DNA from: Tetraselmis striata
Taxonomy: Eukaryota > Chlorophyta > Chlorodendrophyceae > Chlorodendrales > Chlorodendraceae
Reading direction: 5' to 3'
DNA length: 64,000 bases
Assembly (NCBI GenBank): GCA_006384855.1
Contig: VCJN01002744.1
Coordinates: 62,001-126,000, forward strand
The first letter of the stretch is position 1. Every line of letters starts with the position of its first letter. Positions 11,661 to 24,338 of the stretch are shown piece by piece. Made by a program: the position numbers and the translations under genes. A model generated the notes under the pieces. The model made no database searches. It was not told where the DNA came from and was given only the letters and a program-made list of their open reading frames with translations.

Positions 11661-14600
11661 ATGGCCGACAAAACATCCCCCGCCGGAGCTGCCGGGTGTC
11701 CCTGGCAGCCACCCCCGAGCTACCTCTTCGGCAACCTGCTGCAGCTCCAGGCCAAGGGAGGAATGCCCGCAATCCCGATCTTCCTGCGCGAGAACGACTA
11801 CAAACCCCTGAAGCTAGACCTGGCGGGGATGGTGGTGTACGCCCACGCGGACCCCGCGCTGGCGGAGCAGGTGGTTACCGACACCGACGCCTTCGGCAAG
11901 CTCGTCCACAACGACAAACGCGGGCCTTTCTTCGCGGCGCGTCAGATTGTTGGTCGCGCGCTCTTCACTTCCTCCGACACAGAGGAGGAGTGGGGGCTGG
12001 CGCACCGTGTGCTGATCTCGGCCTTCTCCTTCCGCGGGATGAAGCCCGTAGTGCCGATCGCCGTGGAGGTGGTGGGGAACACGATCAAGACACTCGAGGC
12101 AGCCAAGCCGGACGAGCCGCTGGACATCGGCGGCCTCATGACCGGAATCACGTTCGATGGTGAGTTCGCGTAACCGCCCTATCAACCCTGCGGGTACTGG
12201 TGAGATTTCCATCCACTATCTCACGCACAGTCGCGGAGGCGCAATGACTCGTATCGTTACGAATGCGGCATGCCTGCGTAATATCCTGAAACGCCCTGCG
12301 TGCGCAGTGATCGGCGAGTTCGGCGCCTCCATGGAGCTTGGCGCCTCCAAGAACGTGGCCGCCCGGCTCGAGCACCCGTTCCTTGTTGCCATGGACACTT
12401 CCCTGGCATTCAACCAGAAGCTGGGTGCCAAGCCAACGGCCACCAAGTACTTCAATCGGCCGCTGGTGCGCAGCGGCCACGCCGCTCGGCAAGCAATGAT
12501 CCAGTACGTGGACCGCATCATATCAGAGCGTGTTGCCAACCCAAGCTCTGGCAAACGTATCGCCGCTCGCGAGGACCTGCTGGACCTCATGCTCAAAACA
12601 GCCGACCCGCAGACCGGCAAGAAGATGTCCAACGAGCTCATCCGGCAGCAGCTGATCACCTTCTTTGTCGCCGGCCATGACAGCACATCCAGCCTGCTGA
12701 CCAGCGTCATCTACTACCTGACACAGCACCCCGACGTGGAGGAGCGCGTGGTGGCGGAGGTGCGGGCGGTGCTGGGCGACGAGGAGCCCACATACGACAA
12801 GCTCAAGAAGCTCTCCTACACCATGCAGGTGATGCAGGAGGCACTGCGGCTCAACCCGCCCGCGGGCGCCTTCATGAAGACCGCGCTCAAGGACACTCAG
12901 CTGGGCGACTATAGCTGCCCCAAGGGCACCAAGGTCGTCACCGCCCTGCGCGCTCTGCACACCAACCCGCATACCTGGGGGCCAGAGCCCAACAAGTTCA
13001 ACCCCGACCGCTTCGCTCCGGACGAAGTCGCTGCGCGCCACCGCTACGCCTGGCTGCCTTTCTCCTCCGGCGGGCGAGCCTGCATCGGCATGCAGCTCAG
13101 CCTGACAGAGTCGCGCGTGGCGCTGGCCATGATTCTGCGCCGCTTCACGTTCCGTCTGCACCCCTCCGCCAACGTTGCCCTCGACACCAGCAAGATCTTT
13201 GCCAAGTTCCGCGACGTCTTTGTCACGGTGCACCCGCGCAGCCCCGCCACCGAGTCCATCCCACGGCTGATGCAGCACGCGTCCCATGACGCCACGCCTG
13301 CCGCCGCAGCTGCACCGGCTGCCAACGCCACCCAGGCAAAGGTACCCATGCACGGCACGCCGCTGCGCGTCCTGTACGGCTCCAACATGGGCACCTGCCA
13401 GGGCGTCGCTGCCGGGCTGGTGGACACCGGCGCCACGCTGGGCTTTGCGGTATCCTCTGCGATGCCGCTGGACTCGGGCGCCGGCCACCTCAAGGCGGGC
13501 GAGCTGCTTGTTGTGGTGACGTCAACGTACAACGGCACGCCGCCCGACAACGCGCGCGCAATGCTGACCTGGCTGCGCTCCGCCGAGGCGGGCGCGCTGA
13601 AGGGCGTACGCTTTGCGCTCTTTGGCGTGGGCAACTCCAACTGGAAGACGTACCAGGTGTTCCCTCGCCAGCTGTTTGCGGCGCTGGCCGCCGCGGGCGC
13701 CGAGCCGCTGTTCAACATCGGCGAGGCTGACGAGGAGGAGGACTTTGATGGCGCCCTGGGCGAGTGGTCTGCGGGCATGTGGGGCGCCATGCTGACCGCA
13801 GCTGGCCAGTCAGCCGCGGACGCGCCGTCTGCCGCCGCCGCGGCGGCACAGGCCCAGCCCGCCGAGGTCACTCTGTCGGTGGACCCAGCGCCAGCGGGCG
13901 CTCACCCGGCGCCCACCGTACCGCAGCACGAGTCGGCGCAGCTGGCCACGGTGGTGGCGGTGCGCGAGCTGCAGGCGCCGGGCAGCGACCGCGCCACGCG
14001 CCACGTGGAGGTGGCGCTTCCCGAGGGGGTGACGTACCAGGCGGGCGACCATCTTGCGGTGCTCGCCGCCAACGACCCCGCCGACGTCCTGGAGGTCGCG
14101 ACCCGCCTGGGTGTTGCGCCGCACGACGTCGTCGTGCTGTCGTCCACCGGCGGCGGCTCCACGCACCTGCCGCTCGGCGTTCCCGTCTCGGTGGCGCAGC
14201 TGCTGGGCGAGCATGTCGACCTGGGCGCTCCGCTGGGGGAGGCGGTCCTGCGCAAGGCGGCGGCGGCAACAGAGTGCCCGCCTGAGCGCGCCGCGCTGGA
14301 GGCACTTGTGGCCGCGGCCGGCAGCAAGGCAGGCAGCGGTGAGGGGGAGGCTGCAGTTGCGCCCCCACGCCTGGCAGAGCTGCTCTCCTCCTTTCGCAGC
14401 GTGAAGCTCTCGCTGGCGGAGCTCCTGCCCCTGCTCCCGCCACTGCGCCAGCGGTACTATTCCATTTCCTCCTCGCCCGCCGGACCGTCTGGTCCGCGCG
14501 TGGCCAGCGTCACCGTTGCCCTGGTCGCCGGTGTCTCCGAGTTTGGCCGCGGCCGTCCCTTCCGCGGCCTTGCCTCCGGGCACCTGCACGCGGCGCGCCC

Positions 14601-15123
14601 CGGCGACCTCATCCACGTGTTTGTCGCCTCCAACGACCGCTTTCGGCTGCCCGCTGACCCCGCGGCGCCGGTCATCATGGTCGGCCCTGGCACCGGGCTG
14701 GCGCCCTTCCGTGGCTTCCTGCAGCAGCTGGCCGCGGAGGGCAATACGGGCGCGCGGGAGGCGGCGCTCTTCTTCGGCTGCCGCAACCAGGACGACTACA
14801 TCTACGCCGACGAGCTGACCACCGCCGTGAAGGACGGCACCCTTGAGGTGCTGGAGGTGGCCTTCAGCCGCGCGGCGGCCGACGGGAGCAAGGCGTATGT
14901 GCAGCACAAGCTGTGGGAGCAGCGTGCGGATGTGTGGGCCATGCTTCAGGCCGGCGCCTACTTTTACGTGTGCGGTGACGCGCGCCGCATGGCCAAGGAC
15001 GTCGACGGCACGCTGGTGCGCATCGCCCGCGAGGTGGGCGGCCTGGATGTGGACGCCGCGACCAAGTACATGGCCGACCTGTCAGAGGCCAACCGCTACC
15101 TGCAGGACGTGTGGGCCAACTGA
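11661..15123 (+). CDS. Self-sufficient cytochrome P450-NADPH reductase fusion (CYP102/CYP505 type)
   Basis: Two exons, 11661-12159 and 12308-15123, give 1104 aa, close to bacterial P450 BM3 and fungal CYP505. The heme domain shows the I-helix AGHDSTSS (288-295), EALR (344-347), FNPDRF and the heme-binding FSSGGRACIG with the thiolate Cys425. An Ala-rich linker leads to the FMN domain (YGSNMGT 523-529, STYNGTPPDNA, FGVGNSNW). The FAD/NADPH part has RYYSIS (882), GPGTGLAPFRG (959), FFGCRNQDDYIYADEL, YVCGDARRMAKDV and the C-terminal DVWAN. Such enzymes hydroxylate fatty acids or related lipids using NADPH without a partner protein; the substrate here is not deducible. I see no signal anchor at MADKTSPAGAAGCPWQPPP, so it should be soluble. 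One intron contrasts with the intron-dense neighbours. The start at 11661 was preferred over 11598 because it gives the normal family N-terminus. Confidence 0.96.
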
Positions 15124-15232
15124 GCCGGGCCTCGGTAACTCCCTGCGCCCTTACTTTAGGATGGTCAAGTGGCTGATGCTGTTATCGCACTGCATTGCTT
15201 TCATACTAAAACATATAGATATTGTACCGACA

Positions 15233-15237
15233 TGTAA
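15233..15237 (+). promoter_or_regulatory. Candidate polyadenylation signal TGTAA
   Basis: TGTAA lies 110 bases after the stop codon of the P450 fusion. This pentamer is the usual polyadenylation element in green algae. No other evidence supports the transcript end. Confidence 0.5.
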
Positions 15238-15239
15238 TA

Positions 15240-18015
15240 GACACCTTCTCAAGCGCCACACCGCAATAGCCAATCTGAGTTGGAAATTATGCAGTCCATC
15301 TCTACTTTCGCAGCTCTCATAGGACAAAGGCTGCCACCCCCTCTCAGTCGCATCACAGTTGCTGATTATTCACACAGTTGCTAATAATTCACATGTATTT
15401 AGCATGTTGACAGAGAGCTGGTAAATAAGCTCGCAGGAATACTGGCTGTCCGGCAGATCAAGCGCAGAAATGATTCATTCACAGGATTCCAATAACTACC
15501 CATTGCAGCTGCTGGCACACCAAACCCAGAATCAAAGTATCAATTCATTAAAGTATCAATTATCAATTATCAAAGTATCAATTCATGTCCATCAATCACG
15601 TGACTGTTCCCCATTTATACTGGGCTGGGCGGCATTCCTCCATATGTAAGTTCCCCCCCTATTATTGCTTTCGCCCCCTCTCTGCTTCACTTCATCACAA
15701 CACCCGCAGTGGGATACAGTAGCATCCTGATGTGCATTTTCTGAAGAGATCACGAGGCAATGTGTTGGTAACCTCCCAGGGAGGCGCTTACAGAGGTGTG
15801 TAGGAGATGTCCTGCCCCTGAGTGGTGTTTATGAAGACGCCACTGCACTCCCCAGAGCGGGTGGGCAGGAGATGCTGAAAACACTGGCTGTTGTGAGGAA
15901 CAACCCCGGCTGCCCCCCTACTTTATAACAAACGCAATGCGTTTCTAGACAGCCCCGGGGGCAGCCCCAGGTCTGCTGGCAGCTGGGTCCGCTCACGGAT
16001 CCAACTGCCACTTACTATTCATTGTAGCTAGGTTGTTGTAATAGTTCTTGTTCGTCTCTTGCCCCATCTTTCATCTGCAGAAATCCGGTGTGGCCCTGGC
16101 CCACAGGCCAACACCAAACATGCCATTTCCATGTTTAGAGATGTGTTAAAATGAGCAATGCGCTTGTTGGCCGACAGTGTCAGCCCATATTGCACAACAC
16201 GCATATTCCGACCGAATACCGCTCAGGTGCTGTCGGTAATACTTGCCATGGGTCAATGGTGGAAGGCTGGCGCGCGTCGACTACAGAATGTCGGAAACGT
16301 CCATCAGAGCTGGACAGCTTGTCGGCAGATATATAACGCACGACATTGCGATGCCCCTAGCGACTGATGAGCCGACTGAGAACAAGCAGCACGGTGCCAT
16401 GATGCCGCAGGCGTCGGGCGAGCAGACTACGGCGGATGTATGAGGGCGGTGCTCCACGGCGGCACCAATATAGAGTAGGAGACACTACATACATTAAAAG
16501 TGTTGGATGCCGGGAATGAGATTGTGCGCTCCGAAACCAAAATTGTGTAATAGGTGCCGCCGCACCCCGGCAGCTGAATCGAAACGACACAACCTCCGGA
16601 CGGATTGGTGTTTTAGCCACAATTGCCGCTAATTTGGGCTAGGGGTAAGTGGACCATCAGGAGATGTACATCTCTTTCCAAAGCACGCACGCAACATTAT
16701 CTAAGGCTATGAGCTGCGCCCTTATCGCTGCTCCGAAACCAAAAGGGTTTTACCCTCGCGCCACTGCGGGACACTGGCGCACTGCACGGCGGCCACGCTG
16801 CTGCCTGAGGGGCATCATATGTATGACCGTGTTTATTCGGGTCCTTGTAAACGCTGCTAGAGATATTTTAAGCCATTCGGCGGTGCACATAGCTTGGCAG
16901 CGCAGTAGCTACAAGCGTGAAACTGCTTATTGATGTGCTGCAACAATTGCTCCGAAACCACAATCACTGCAACTGCTACCTCAAAGTAGGAAATGCGCAA
17001 CAGGTGCGGACGAAAATTCGTGATGATGACTTTATTCGTGGTGGATCCGCCTTCAGCTATACAATCATGCAATAAGCCACAGATGAGGGCGGGCGTGACA
17101 ATGAACGACTTGCTCAGGTATGACTTGTGCTGTGTAGAATACCGGCTACAACATAGGGCCGGTATTGCTCAACTTTCCAGATACGGGCGATGGGGGCGCT
17201 AAACGTAACGGGGTGAAAGTGTTCTGCCCAGGTCATTCACTAATTCCATTGGAGTGATATTTCCCTGTGCAGGCGGACGTCCTTTCACACTTGTCCGCCG
17301 TTTGCCCCACCGCCCCGAGAGTTGGAAAATTAGAGGAGTAAGGGCGTGTCCCGATTGTCAAGCACACGGCAGCTTCGATGATACGGACATGACGATGAAT
17401 GGCAAACGTGGCTGGACGCCCGACTGTCAAATCATGTCATGCCAGGGGGGCGTGGAGCGCCCGAGATGTTGGAAGAAGAGCCTGAGCTGATGATTGAGAG
17501 AGTGCCGCCATAGTGGGGCGGCAGGCTCGGCGTAGTGCAGCAATAGGGACTAGGGGGTGCAATGCCGCAACGCCGCTCGTGCTGTCCATGCAACTGTATA
17601 TGGGTGAGGCACCAGAGTGGGGCAGTTGTAGGTGCGGACATTTTGGGTGGCGGGCCAGTGCTGCCACTGTTGGACAAGCGATCTGCTGCGTTGAGCTGTT
17701 GAAGTAGGTCCTACCGGGTAGCAGTCAGCACCGCAGTGAGCAAAGAAGCACGGCGTCTGAGTCCTGGGATACTTGAAATTGAAATTTGTGGCAACTTTAT
17801 TCTTGCAGCTACACAAGTTAACTGTGTTAATGCCCGGCTGCATAAACCCCCCTAGGGTCGGGTGTAGCCCGCAGCATGCAGCCCTCTGAAGGCCAGGTCC
17901 CTGAACCTAAGAGAGAGTGGTGTCGTCCCCGCCCCCTCCCTTTCTGGCCCTTTGGGTGGTCGGGAAGAGGTGCGGTCGTCGTGCACGCGCTCCTGGCAGG
18001 TTTATCTCGTCGCCT
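15240..18015. other. Long intergenic region without supported genes
   Basis: Short direct repeats of AAAGTATCAATT occur at 15533-15590. The phrase GCTCCGAAACCA recurs at about 16528, 16729 and 16948. Open frames (16151-16443 +, 17233-17430 -, 17254-17490 +) lack domains and splice support. I see no RNA gene. Confidence 0.45.
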
Positions 18016-18282
18016 TTCGTTTGTTTTTTCTGCCCCCGGGACAGGACTGGCAGCAGTGAAACCCTTGCAGCGTCTCTACGACGGCCATATAGGCAGCGAT
18101 CCAGATACGGAAAGCCCTGGGTAGGCGACGCTCCGTCATAGTCATCAAGCAAATTGCCGAAGTATTCCGCAAGACTAATTAAGGGCCAATGACGGAATTT
18201 CCAACACTGTTAGATCGCCGTCTGAAACACTGCCATCAGAATACCCGGCACTGACCACAAAGGGTCAGCCCTACCCGTTTGG
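18016..18282 (-). mobile_element. 5'-truncated LINE copy (3' tail only)
   Basis: The complement matches the LINE 3' region: CCCCCGGGACAGGACTGGCA at its 3' end on the plus strand, then GTGAAACCCTTGCAGCGTC, AAAGCCCTGGGTAGGCGACG and ATGACGGAATTTCCAACACT. A T-rich stretch at 18016-18030 is the complement of a short A-rich tail. The copy stops at CCCGTTTGG near 18282, so only about 250 bp of the element was inserted. Confidence 0.88.
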
Positions 18283-18289
18283 CTTGTTT

Positions 18290-18900
18290 ATTGTTGCGTT
18301 CGGCTTTGTGGGTCCTGGTATAGTAAGACATGCGGTGGTGCAACTGAGGGAGGGCACATGTCACTAGTATTGTGGGTGGTGCCGCAGGGCCGGATGATGA
18401 GAAGGGCAGATTTCACCCCCCCTTGCTGGGGACCCTTGCCGTCGAGCAGCCACGCAAAGATAAGCACATGGGAGGACAGCATGGGGTTGGTAACGGCGGC
18501 GAAAAGGGCTGACAAGTGCAGCTGCGCATCATGGAATGCATCGAGGTGGCCATCGACTGAACTGCAGTCATAGATGCGCAGCGATAGCATCGCCGGTGGA
18601 CAATGGAGTGCAACAGCAGCATCGCCGGTGGCACACTTTGTTCCTGCTTAGTCTTTGATGCTAAACGGGCCAGCTGTCTGACGGCCCGGGTGCCCGAACC
18701 CGCATAGGGTCCACTAAGTGAATAGTGCGCAGCGTGCAGCCCTGTGAAGGCCAGGGCCGATGGCAAATGCTGCGGTGGAGGGAGGGATGGCGATGGGGCG
18801 GAGGGAGCGGCGTGGAGCTGCCCTGCATGCATGCATGCAGGCAGGCCGGCATGTCAGCCTGTGTCAATCGGGCTGTCCCTCTTAGCCGGAGCGGCAGACC
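18290..18900. other. Unassigned frame, possible gene relic
   Basis: On the minus strand from about 18590 to 18380 a frame reads YDCSSVDGHLDAFHDAQLHL and then LSALFAAVTNPMLSSHVLIFA. This looks more protein-like than chance, but it has no recognisable domain, no clear start, and no connection by splicing to the DUF89 gene to its right. It may be a relic or part of a mobile element. Confidence 0.3.
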
Positions 18901-19013
18901 GCAAACGATAAATTGCCGCAAGGCCGCGTCGCGCCGGTTGATCGGGCACTGTGATGGGCGGCTTGTCTTCGTGGGCTAGTAGCAGGGGCGCCCGCGGCGG
19001 GTGTACCTGCAGC

Positions 19014-21858
19014 CTACTGCGGCGGAGCAAAGTGGATGACGCCCCAGCGGCCGTTCACCATCCACTGATCGTCCCCCGCCGCAGCCGCGGCCGTCCTGCC
19101 GGGCGCCATGCCGCAGCCGAGCTCGGCCTTGAGCGTGCGGAGCGCGCAGACGGGCGCGGGGAAGTAGCTGACGACGTCGGGGAAGGGCGTGTCGAGCGGC
19201 CAGTGCGCGTCGCCGAGCAGCCGGCGGTAGTTGGCGTCCCCCTTGACAAAGACCAGCGCCGAGGCGGCCAGCTCCGCCCTCAGCGCCTCCGGCATCTCCC
19301 ACATCGGGCTGGGCTGCACCCAGAACAGGTCCTCCGTGAGCACCCAGCGCCCCTCCTCCACGTAGCCCAGCCAGCGCTCCGCCGCCGCGACGCACTCGGG
19401 GCGCTCGTCCCTCGGGAGGCCCGCCAGGTGGCGCAGCGTGTCCATCAGGTCCTTCGCCAGCGCGTCCGACACAAACGTGGGGTGCGCCTTCAGCTGGAAC
19501 ACCACCGAGCTCGCGGCGCCGCTCTGCAGCAGGTAGTCTGCCAGGCACAGGTCCGTCACCTGCGCCGCCGATGAGGCACAATCGCAAGCGTCACGCCGGT
19601 GCGCAACCCGGCAACGGCAGGCTGGGTAAGGCCACCTCACAACCGTACGCTGCGCAAGTTGTATACGTGACCCCAACAGCACCGAGTCGTAAGATATTGC
19701 TCTGCCGGCATTCAAAGCCACGAGTCCAGACATCGCCTAACAAATCACTCCAAATCCCATTTCATGCATGCACACGTCCTAATAGCCACCAGAAGCGCAA
19801 GCCCAGTTAGCCCCCCCCCCCCCCCCCCCCCCCCACCTTCTCACCATCCGCCACCGCCTGCTTCTCTATGGGGCCTTGTGACTTGCCCAAGGGGGGAGGA
19901 GAAAGGGCACAGGGGAGGCAAGAGCCGGGAAGGCCGCAAACGCCGAGGCGCACCAGCTCAAAGCCCGCGTTGTCCACAACGATGTCCATCCGCCGGCCGC
20001 CCGCCGCCTTGGCGCTCCGCAGCACCTCCATCACCGCCGGCAGGTCGTCCGCCAGCAGCTGCGCCTCGCTGGCCGCCAGCACCTCGGCGAAGCGCTCCGC
20101 CGCGTTGCCCGCTGAGCCTGATGACCGACAAGGGGAGTGGGGAGTGGGGAGTGGGGAGGTGGGGAGGTGGGGGGGCTACATTGAAGTGCCCATGCATGCC
20201 CGGCACCCATTCCCCTGCAGCTGAGCCACATGTCGCTGCCCACTGCCGTGGCCGCCAACGCCAGCCTGCAGTTGGGGGGAGGGAAGGGAGGGAGGGGTCG
20301 ACCTGCCGGCCAGAGGCTGAGGTCCATGCGGTTGCCCCACAGCCCCGTGTCGATGAACAGCCGCCAGCCGTCCTCCACGCCGCCCAGCCCCGCGTCCGCG
20401 TTGAGCCGCTGCGCAATGGCCTCCGTCGACGGCACCGCGGACGCCAGCCCCGCGGCCTTGGTGGCCTGGAAGGGGTCGTACGGGGCGGCCCAGTAGCCGA
20501 GCGCCTCCATGATGCGCCGGTACAGGTAAAACTCCGTCACCTGACGCGACCGGATGGCAGGGCGGCCGCGGCGGGGTCAGGCGCCGATGTGCAGGTCGAC
20601 ATGTCGTGTCATGTGGTGGACAGGACACCACATGATGACATGGTGACACATGTCAGCGCGATCCCCATTGATTGATGCTGCATGCAGCCGTATCTGCTGC
20701 GTTTGGTATTGACCCGGCTCGCCGGCAGCGGCCCGATGAGAGGGAGGTGCCGGGTGCAGGGAGGGCGCCTCACCGCCCAGGGGGCGTCCAGCCACGTCTT
20801 CCCCACGTGCGGCTCCATGATCTGCCGCCAGGTGTCGAGGTCCGGGCCGCCGTCATCCCTGCAGGCGCGGCGCCTCAGCCATGCGGGCAGCGGAGCGCTG
20901 CACGTTGCTCCGCTATGCATCGCCGATGGCGCAGAGGGGCCGGCGCAAGGCGGGGTGCGGCAGAGGGGGCAGAGGGGTGGGCGTGCGCATGTGTTGAGAG
21001 AGGGGGGTCACTTGATATGGCGCAGCTTGGATGTGCCCGCGGCCGCCAGCTCATCCGACAGCTCGTGCAGCGCCGCCTTGGCGTCCGCCATGCCTGCGTC
21101 ATGCACGCCACATCATCGCCATGCCAACACGGGTAGAGGCATGCTTGCTCAAGTGACGGCGAACCCCCCCCCCCCCCCCACCCCCCCCCCGCCCCACCCA
21201 ACCGCGCCCGGCCTCCACCACACCCTCCAACATACCCCACTAGCTTACCCGCCTACCCGCCCCAAGCAAGGCCGCGAGGCTGCCAAGTGTGCAGTGCCCC
21301 AGGAGATGCCAGGGCAAGGCTCAGACAGTCTGGTGCTCCCATGTCCGAGACTGCGCACCTGTCTATGGCTCTCGACAGCGGGGGAAATTTGGGAAAGATG
21401 GGAAGTTTTGCCTATCCGTACATTTTGATATAATGGTAGCGTGATGACGCTTATTCGAGCGGCTTCGTAGGGCGCTCAGGAACATGTGCAACGGATAGTT
21501 ACATAGAGGCCGGGGGCGGGGTGGGGGGGAGGGGGGGGGGGGGGGGGGGTAAATTACCGAGGGCGTCGAAGTCGTTCTCCTCGAACAGGCGCATCAGTAT
21601 GTTGTCTCGCACCCGGCGCGACATCGTGTCATACGCCCAGGTCCCCGGCACGTTGGATAGGATGGGCGGCGGCACCGGCGCGCGCGGCGCCGGCATCGCG
21701 CTGCCGGAAGCCGCGGCCGCGACCCGCCAGCGAGAGGCGGCGGTCGGCGGCGCGGCGCGACGGCCCTGATGGGGCGCGGGCTCGCTGACGCGGACCGCGG
21801 TTCGAGCAGCGGCACGGGCGGTGGCGATGGCGGCACCGGCCAGCGGCATCGTGGGCAC
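19014..21858 (-). CDS. DUF89/ARMT1-like metal-dependent phosphatase, probably plastid-targeted
   Basis: Six minus-strand exons join in phase: 21858-21558, 21093-21012, 20858-20774, 20540-20303, 20117-19954 and 19559-19014 (471 aa). The family signature is clear: PGTWAYDTMSRRVRDNIL, PDLDTWRQIMEPHVGKTWLD, TEFYLYRRIMEALGYW, MDIVVDNAGFEL (Asp284-Asn285, metal site), FQLKAHPTFVSD and FVKGDANYRRLLGD (396-407). DUF89 proteins are Mn/Co-dependent phosphatases of damaged or excess phosphometabolites; the human ARMT1 group acts on sugar phosphates and was also reported to methylate carboxyl groups. About 60 N-terminal residues (MPTMPLAGAAIATARAAART) are Ala/Arg-rich without acidic residues, suggesting a transit peptide. 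Long C and G runs sit in introns (19810-19835, 21166-21190, 21528-21550). The exact substrate is not deducible. Confidence 0.92.
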
Positions 21859-23197
21859 GTTGGACTCACCTAGGTACCTGTACAGGACTCACCTAGGAGG
21901 TGAGTTTGCCGGCTGGCGGGGAGGACGGGTGGGTCATATGATCATATCAGCGTCAGAGGTGCGGCTCAGTGCGATACCCAATTTTATTGCCGAACCTGCT
22001 GGGCACCCGCACGTTCATGTAATATACGGTAGGTAAATATTTTTTCCTATGTAATATAATACGGTAGGTCGGTAGCAGCAAGGTACCATGTACAGTACGT
22101 AGTCGCTGCAACTGCTCTGCAAGTACCGTTTTGAGATAGCGCAGTGGCAGCGCGGTTCCAATCATATCCGAGATAGCGACTAGCGACTATACTCCGACCG
22201 GTACGAACGTGCGCGATCGAGGCACCAGCACAGCATTTACTGGAATACTTTTTGGTTACAGGGAGAGCGTCAAGAGAATGCACGCAAAGTACTGGGGAAG
22301 GAAAAAGCATTTACCCGTACGAACATTGACCCATGTTACAGGCTTCATAATTCCCGTGACGCTACTGATGTAAAAGATATTCTTCATAATTCCGGTCCCA
22401 ACAGAAAAGATGGTCGCCATAGTTACTGTTTTCATCTCCACAGAGCCCCAGCACTGGGCTGGCGCGAGGCATGTCCCGCCCACCGGCCCGGGCCGGCCGC
22501 GGGCGCAACGAAAAAAATTAAGAATCCCGTTTGTCCTCATATAAATCCGTACTCTCCGCGGTTTACCAGTAAAGTAGGTACGGTGTTCGTAAACTAGGAG
22601 AGCAATACTCATCAGGATATCAGTACATCAGCATATATTGAATAGCGACTACATGAGCTTGCTGCAAAAGGCGATCAGGAAACCACCCGAAAAGGCAATA
22701 GGAAACGTCCACTAAACGTCGTCTACATCAGTGTATCACCGTCATTTAGCACTACATCAATATACCTGCCATCATCGTCCATGTTTTTGCTGCCGCTGCG
22801 CTGCTGCTGCTGCTGAGTTGATGGCGCCAAGCTCGTTCGCGCCGCCGCCCGCCGGGCGCCAGCCGGCCCGGGACATAGCGTTTACCGCGCAGCGCAGAGC
22901 TCATGCCCCCTCAAAAAGCACAACAACCATCGCCTGTCCCTGCTGCCGCGGCGCAGAGAACGGAACGCAGCAACGATCACCGTCTAACGTTCGTGGACTG
23001 CAACCCCTTACGCTCTGCGCACGGCCGCGCCGGCGTGGGATCGCCGCGATCGGCGGCGCCGAGAGGCGACGAGGGCGAGGACGAGCCGACCAGCCGGGTC
23101 GCTGCTGGCGGGGCCGGGCCGGGGGGAGCGACAACGGGGGGCAGCCAGCCAGCGAAGTTAACGCTCCTGTAGCCAGGAGGCACAAGGGACGAGCGAC
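21859..23197. other. Intergenic, divergent promoter region
   Basis: This lies between the divergently transcribed DUF89 and PRP40 genes, so both promoters should lie here. A duplicated GGACTCACCTAGG occurs near 21862 and 21885. Frames at 22256-22612 (-) and 22731-23240 (+) have no domain support. The A+T-rich middle (about 21950-22700) contains no RNA gene that I can see. Confidence 0.5.
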
Positions 23198-24283
23198 ATG
23201 GCGGGCCGCGGCCGCGGACTCACTCTGCCGGCATGGATGACAGGTCCCTCCCCCCCTCTCGCTTAATGTCGAGCTCTCTTGGAGGTGCCCCCTTTATGCA
23301 CCTCGATCTCCTCCCCGTCCGGAGTGGCTGATAATGCAGCACCTTTCCCGCGGGAACCTGACTCTCATTATATTGCTGCTGCTGCAGCTGGGGGCGCAGG
23401 GAGCCCCACAGGCGGACTGGGGGCACCGCCATCTGTCCCGCCGCCTGCCTCCGGCCCACCGCAGCAGCAGCAGCAGGCGAGCCCTCCCCCCCCCCCCCCC
23501 CCCCCCCCCCCCGCCTCCACCTGCCTGCCTCCTCCAGAACCTTCCTTGCCTCTGCGTGGTGGCAGCATACAGGGGCGATGCTGACACTGCGCCCCTGCCG
23601 GCCGCCTGTCAGTCGCCTCTGCAGCCACCGCCGCTGGGAGGGGCAGGCTTCGGGCCAGGTGGCCCCCCTCCGCCTCACAGCGGGCCGCCTCACAGCGGGC
23701 CGCCTCACAGCGGGCCGCCACCGCCAATGATGCAGCAGCACCAGCAGCACCAGCCGCCACCAGGGCATAACCCGCACCAGCCACCGCCGGGCATGTACGG
23801 CGGCTACATGCCGCCGCCCGGGCACCAGCCGCCGCCGCACGGCCCGTTCCACGGCGGGCCCCCACCAGGCCACATGCCGCCGCCTGGCGCCCCCTACGGC
23901 CACCATTACATGGGGATGCCGCCCCCGGGCGCGCCCTACGGCCACATGCCGCCCCCCGGCGCCCCCTATGGCCACCACCCGGGCATGCCGCCGCCTGGCG
24001 TGCCTGGACAGGCACCGGGGCAGATTCCCGGCATGCCCAGCGCGCCGCAGCCGGCGGTGTCCGCGCCTGCACCTGCACCTGCCGTTTCCGCCGCCCCCAG
24101 CGCGACGCCCGTCAAGCCAACGACCTCCGAGTGGACTGAGCACGACGCACCTGACGGCCGCAAGTGAGAACGCCCTTCCCTCCGCCTGCACCACGCTCTT
24201 TGCCTGCCAGCAGTTTGCGTGCCATCATAAACTACGTCAATAGGTGGGAAGCTGTCTCGGGCAAAGAAAGGCAGACCGACAAC

Positions 24284-24338
<55 letters not shown>

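Noticed and set aside
13868..14443. Minus frame rich in Arg and Pro
   Set aside because: Composition artefact of GC-rich coding DNA; no domain.
12523..14907. Long minus-strand open frames opposite the P450 fusion
   Set aside because: They are antisense shadows of a high-GC gene whose plus-strand motifs are unambiguous.
19764..20675. 303-codon plus-strand frame opposite the DUF89 gene
   Set aside because: It begins in a C run and is antisense to conserved DUF89 exons.
22256..22612. 118-codon minus frame with many hydrophobic residues
   Set aside because: Contains an internal short duplication (GGAATTATGAAG twice) and no recognisable family or splice context.
23480..23584. Polyproline-coding continuation of PRP40 exon 2
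   Set aside because: Leads to a stop at 23584 out of frame with the following [10 protein letters not shown] exon; a GC-AG intron from 23477 restores the frame.
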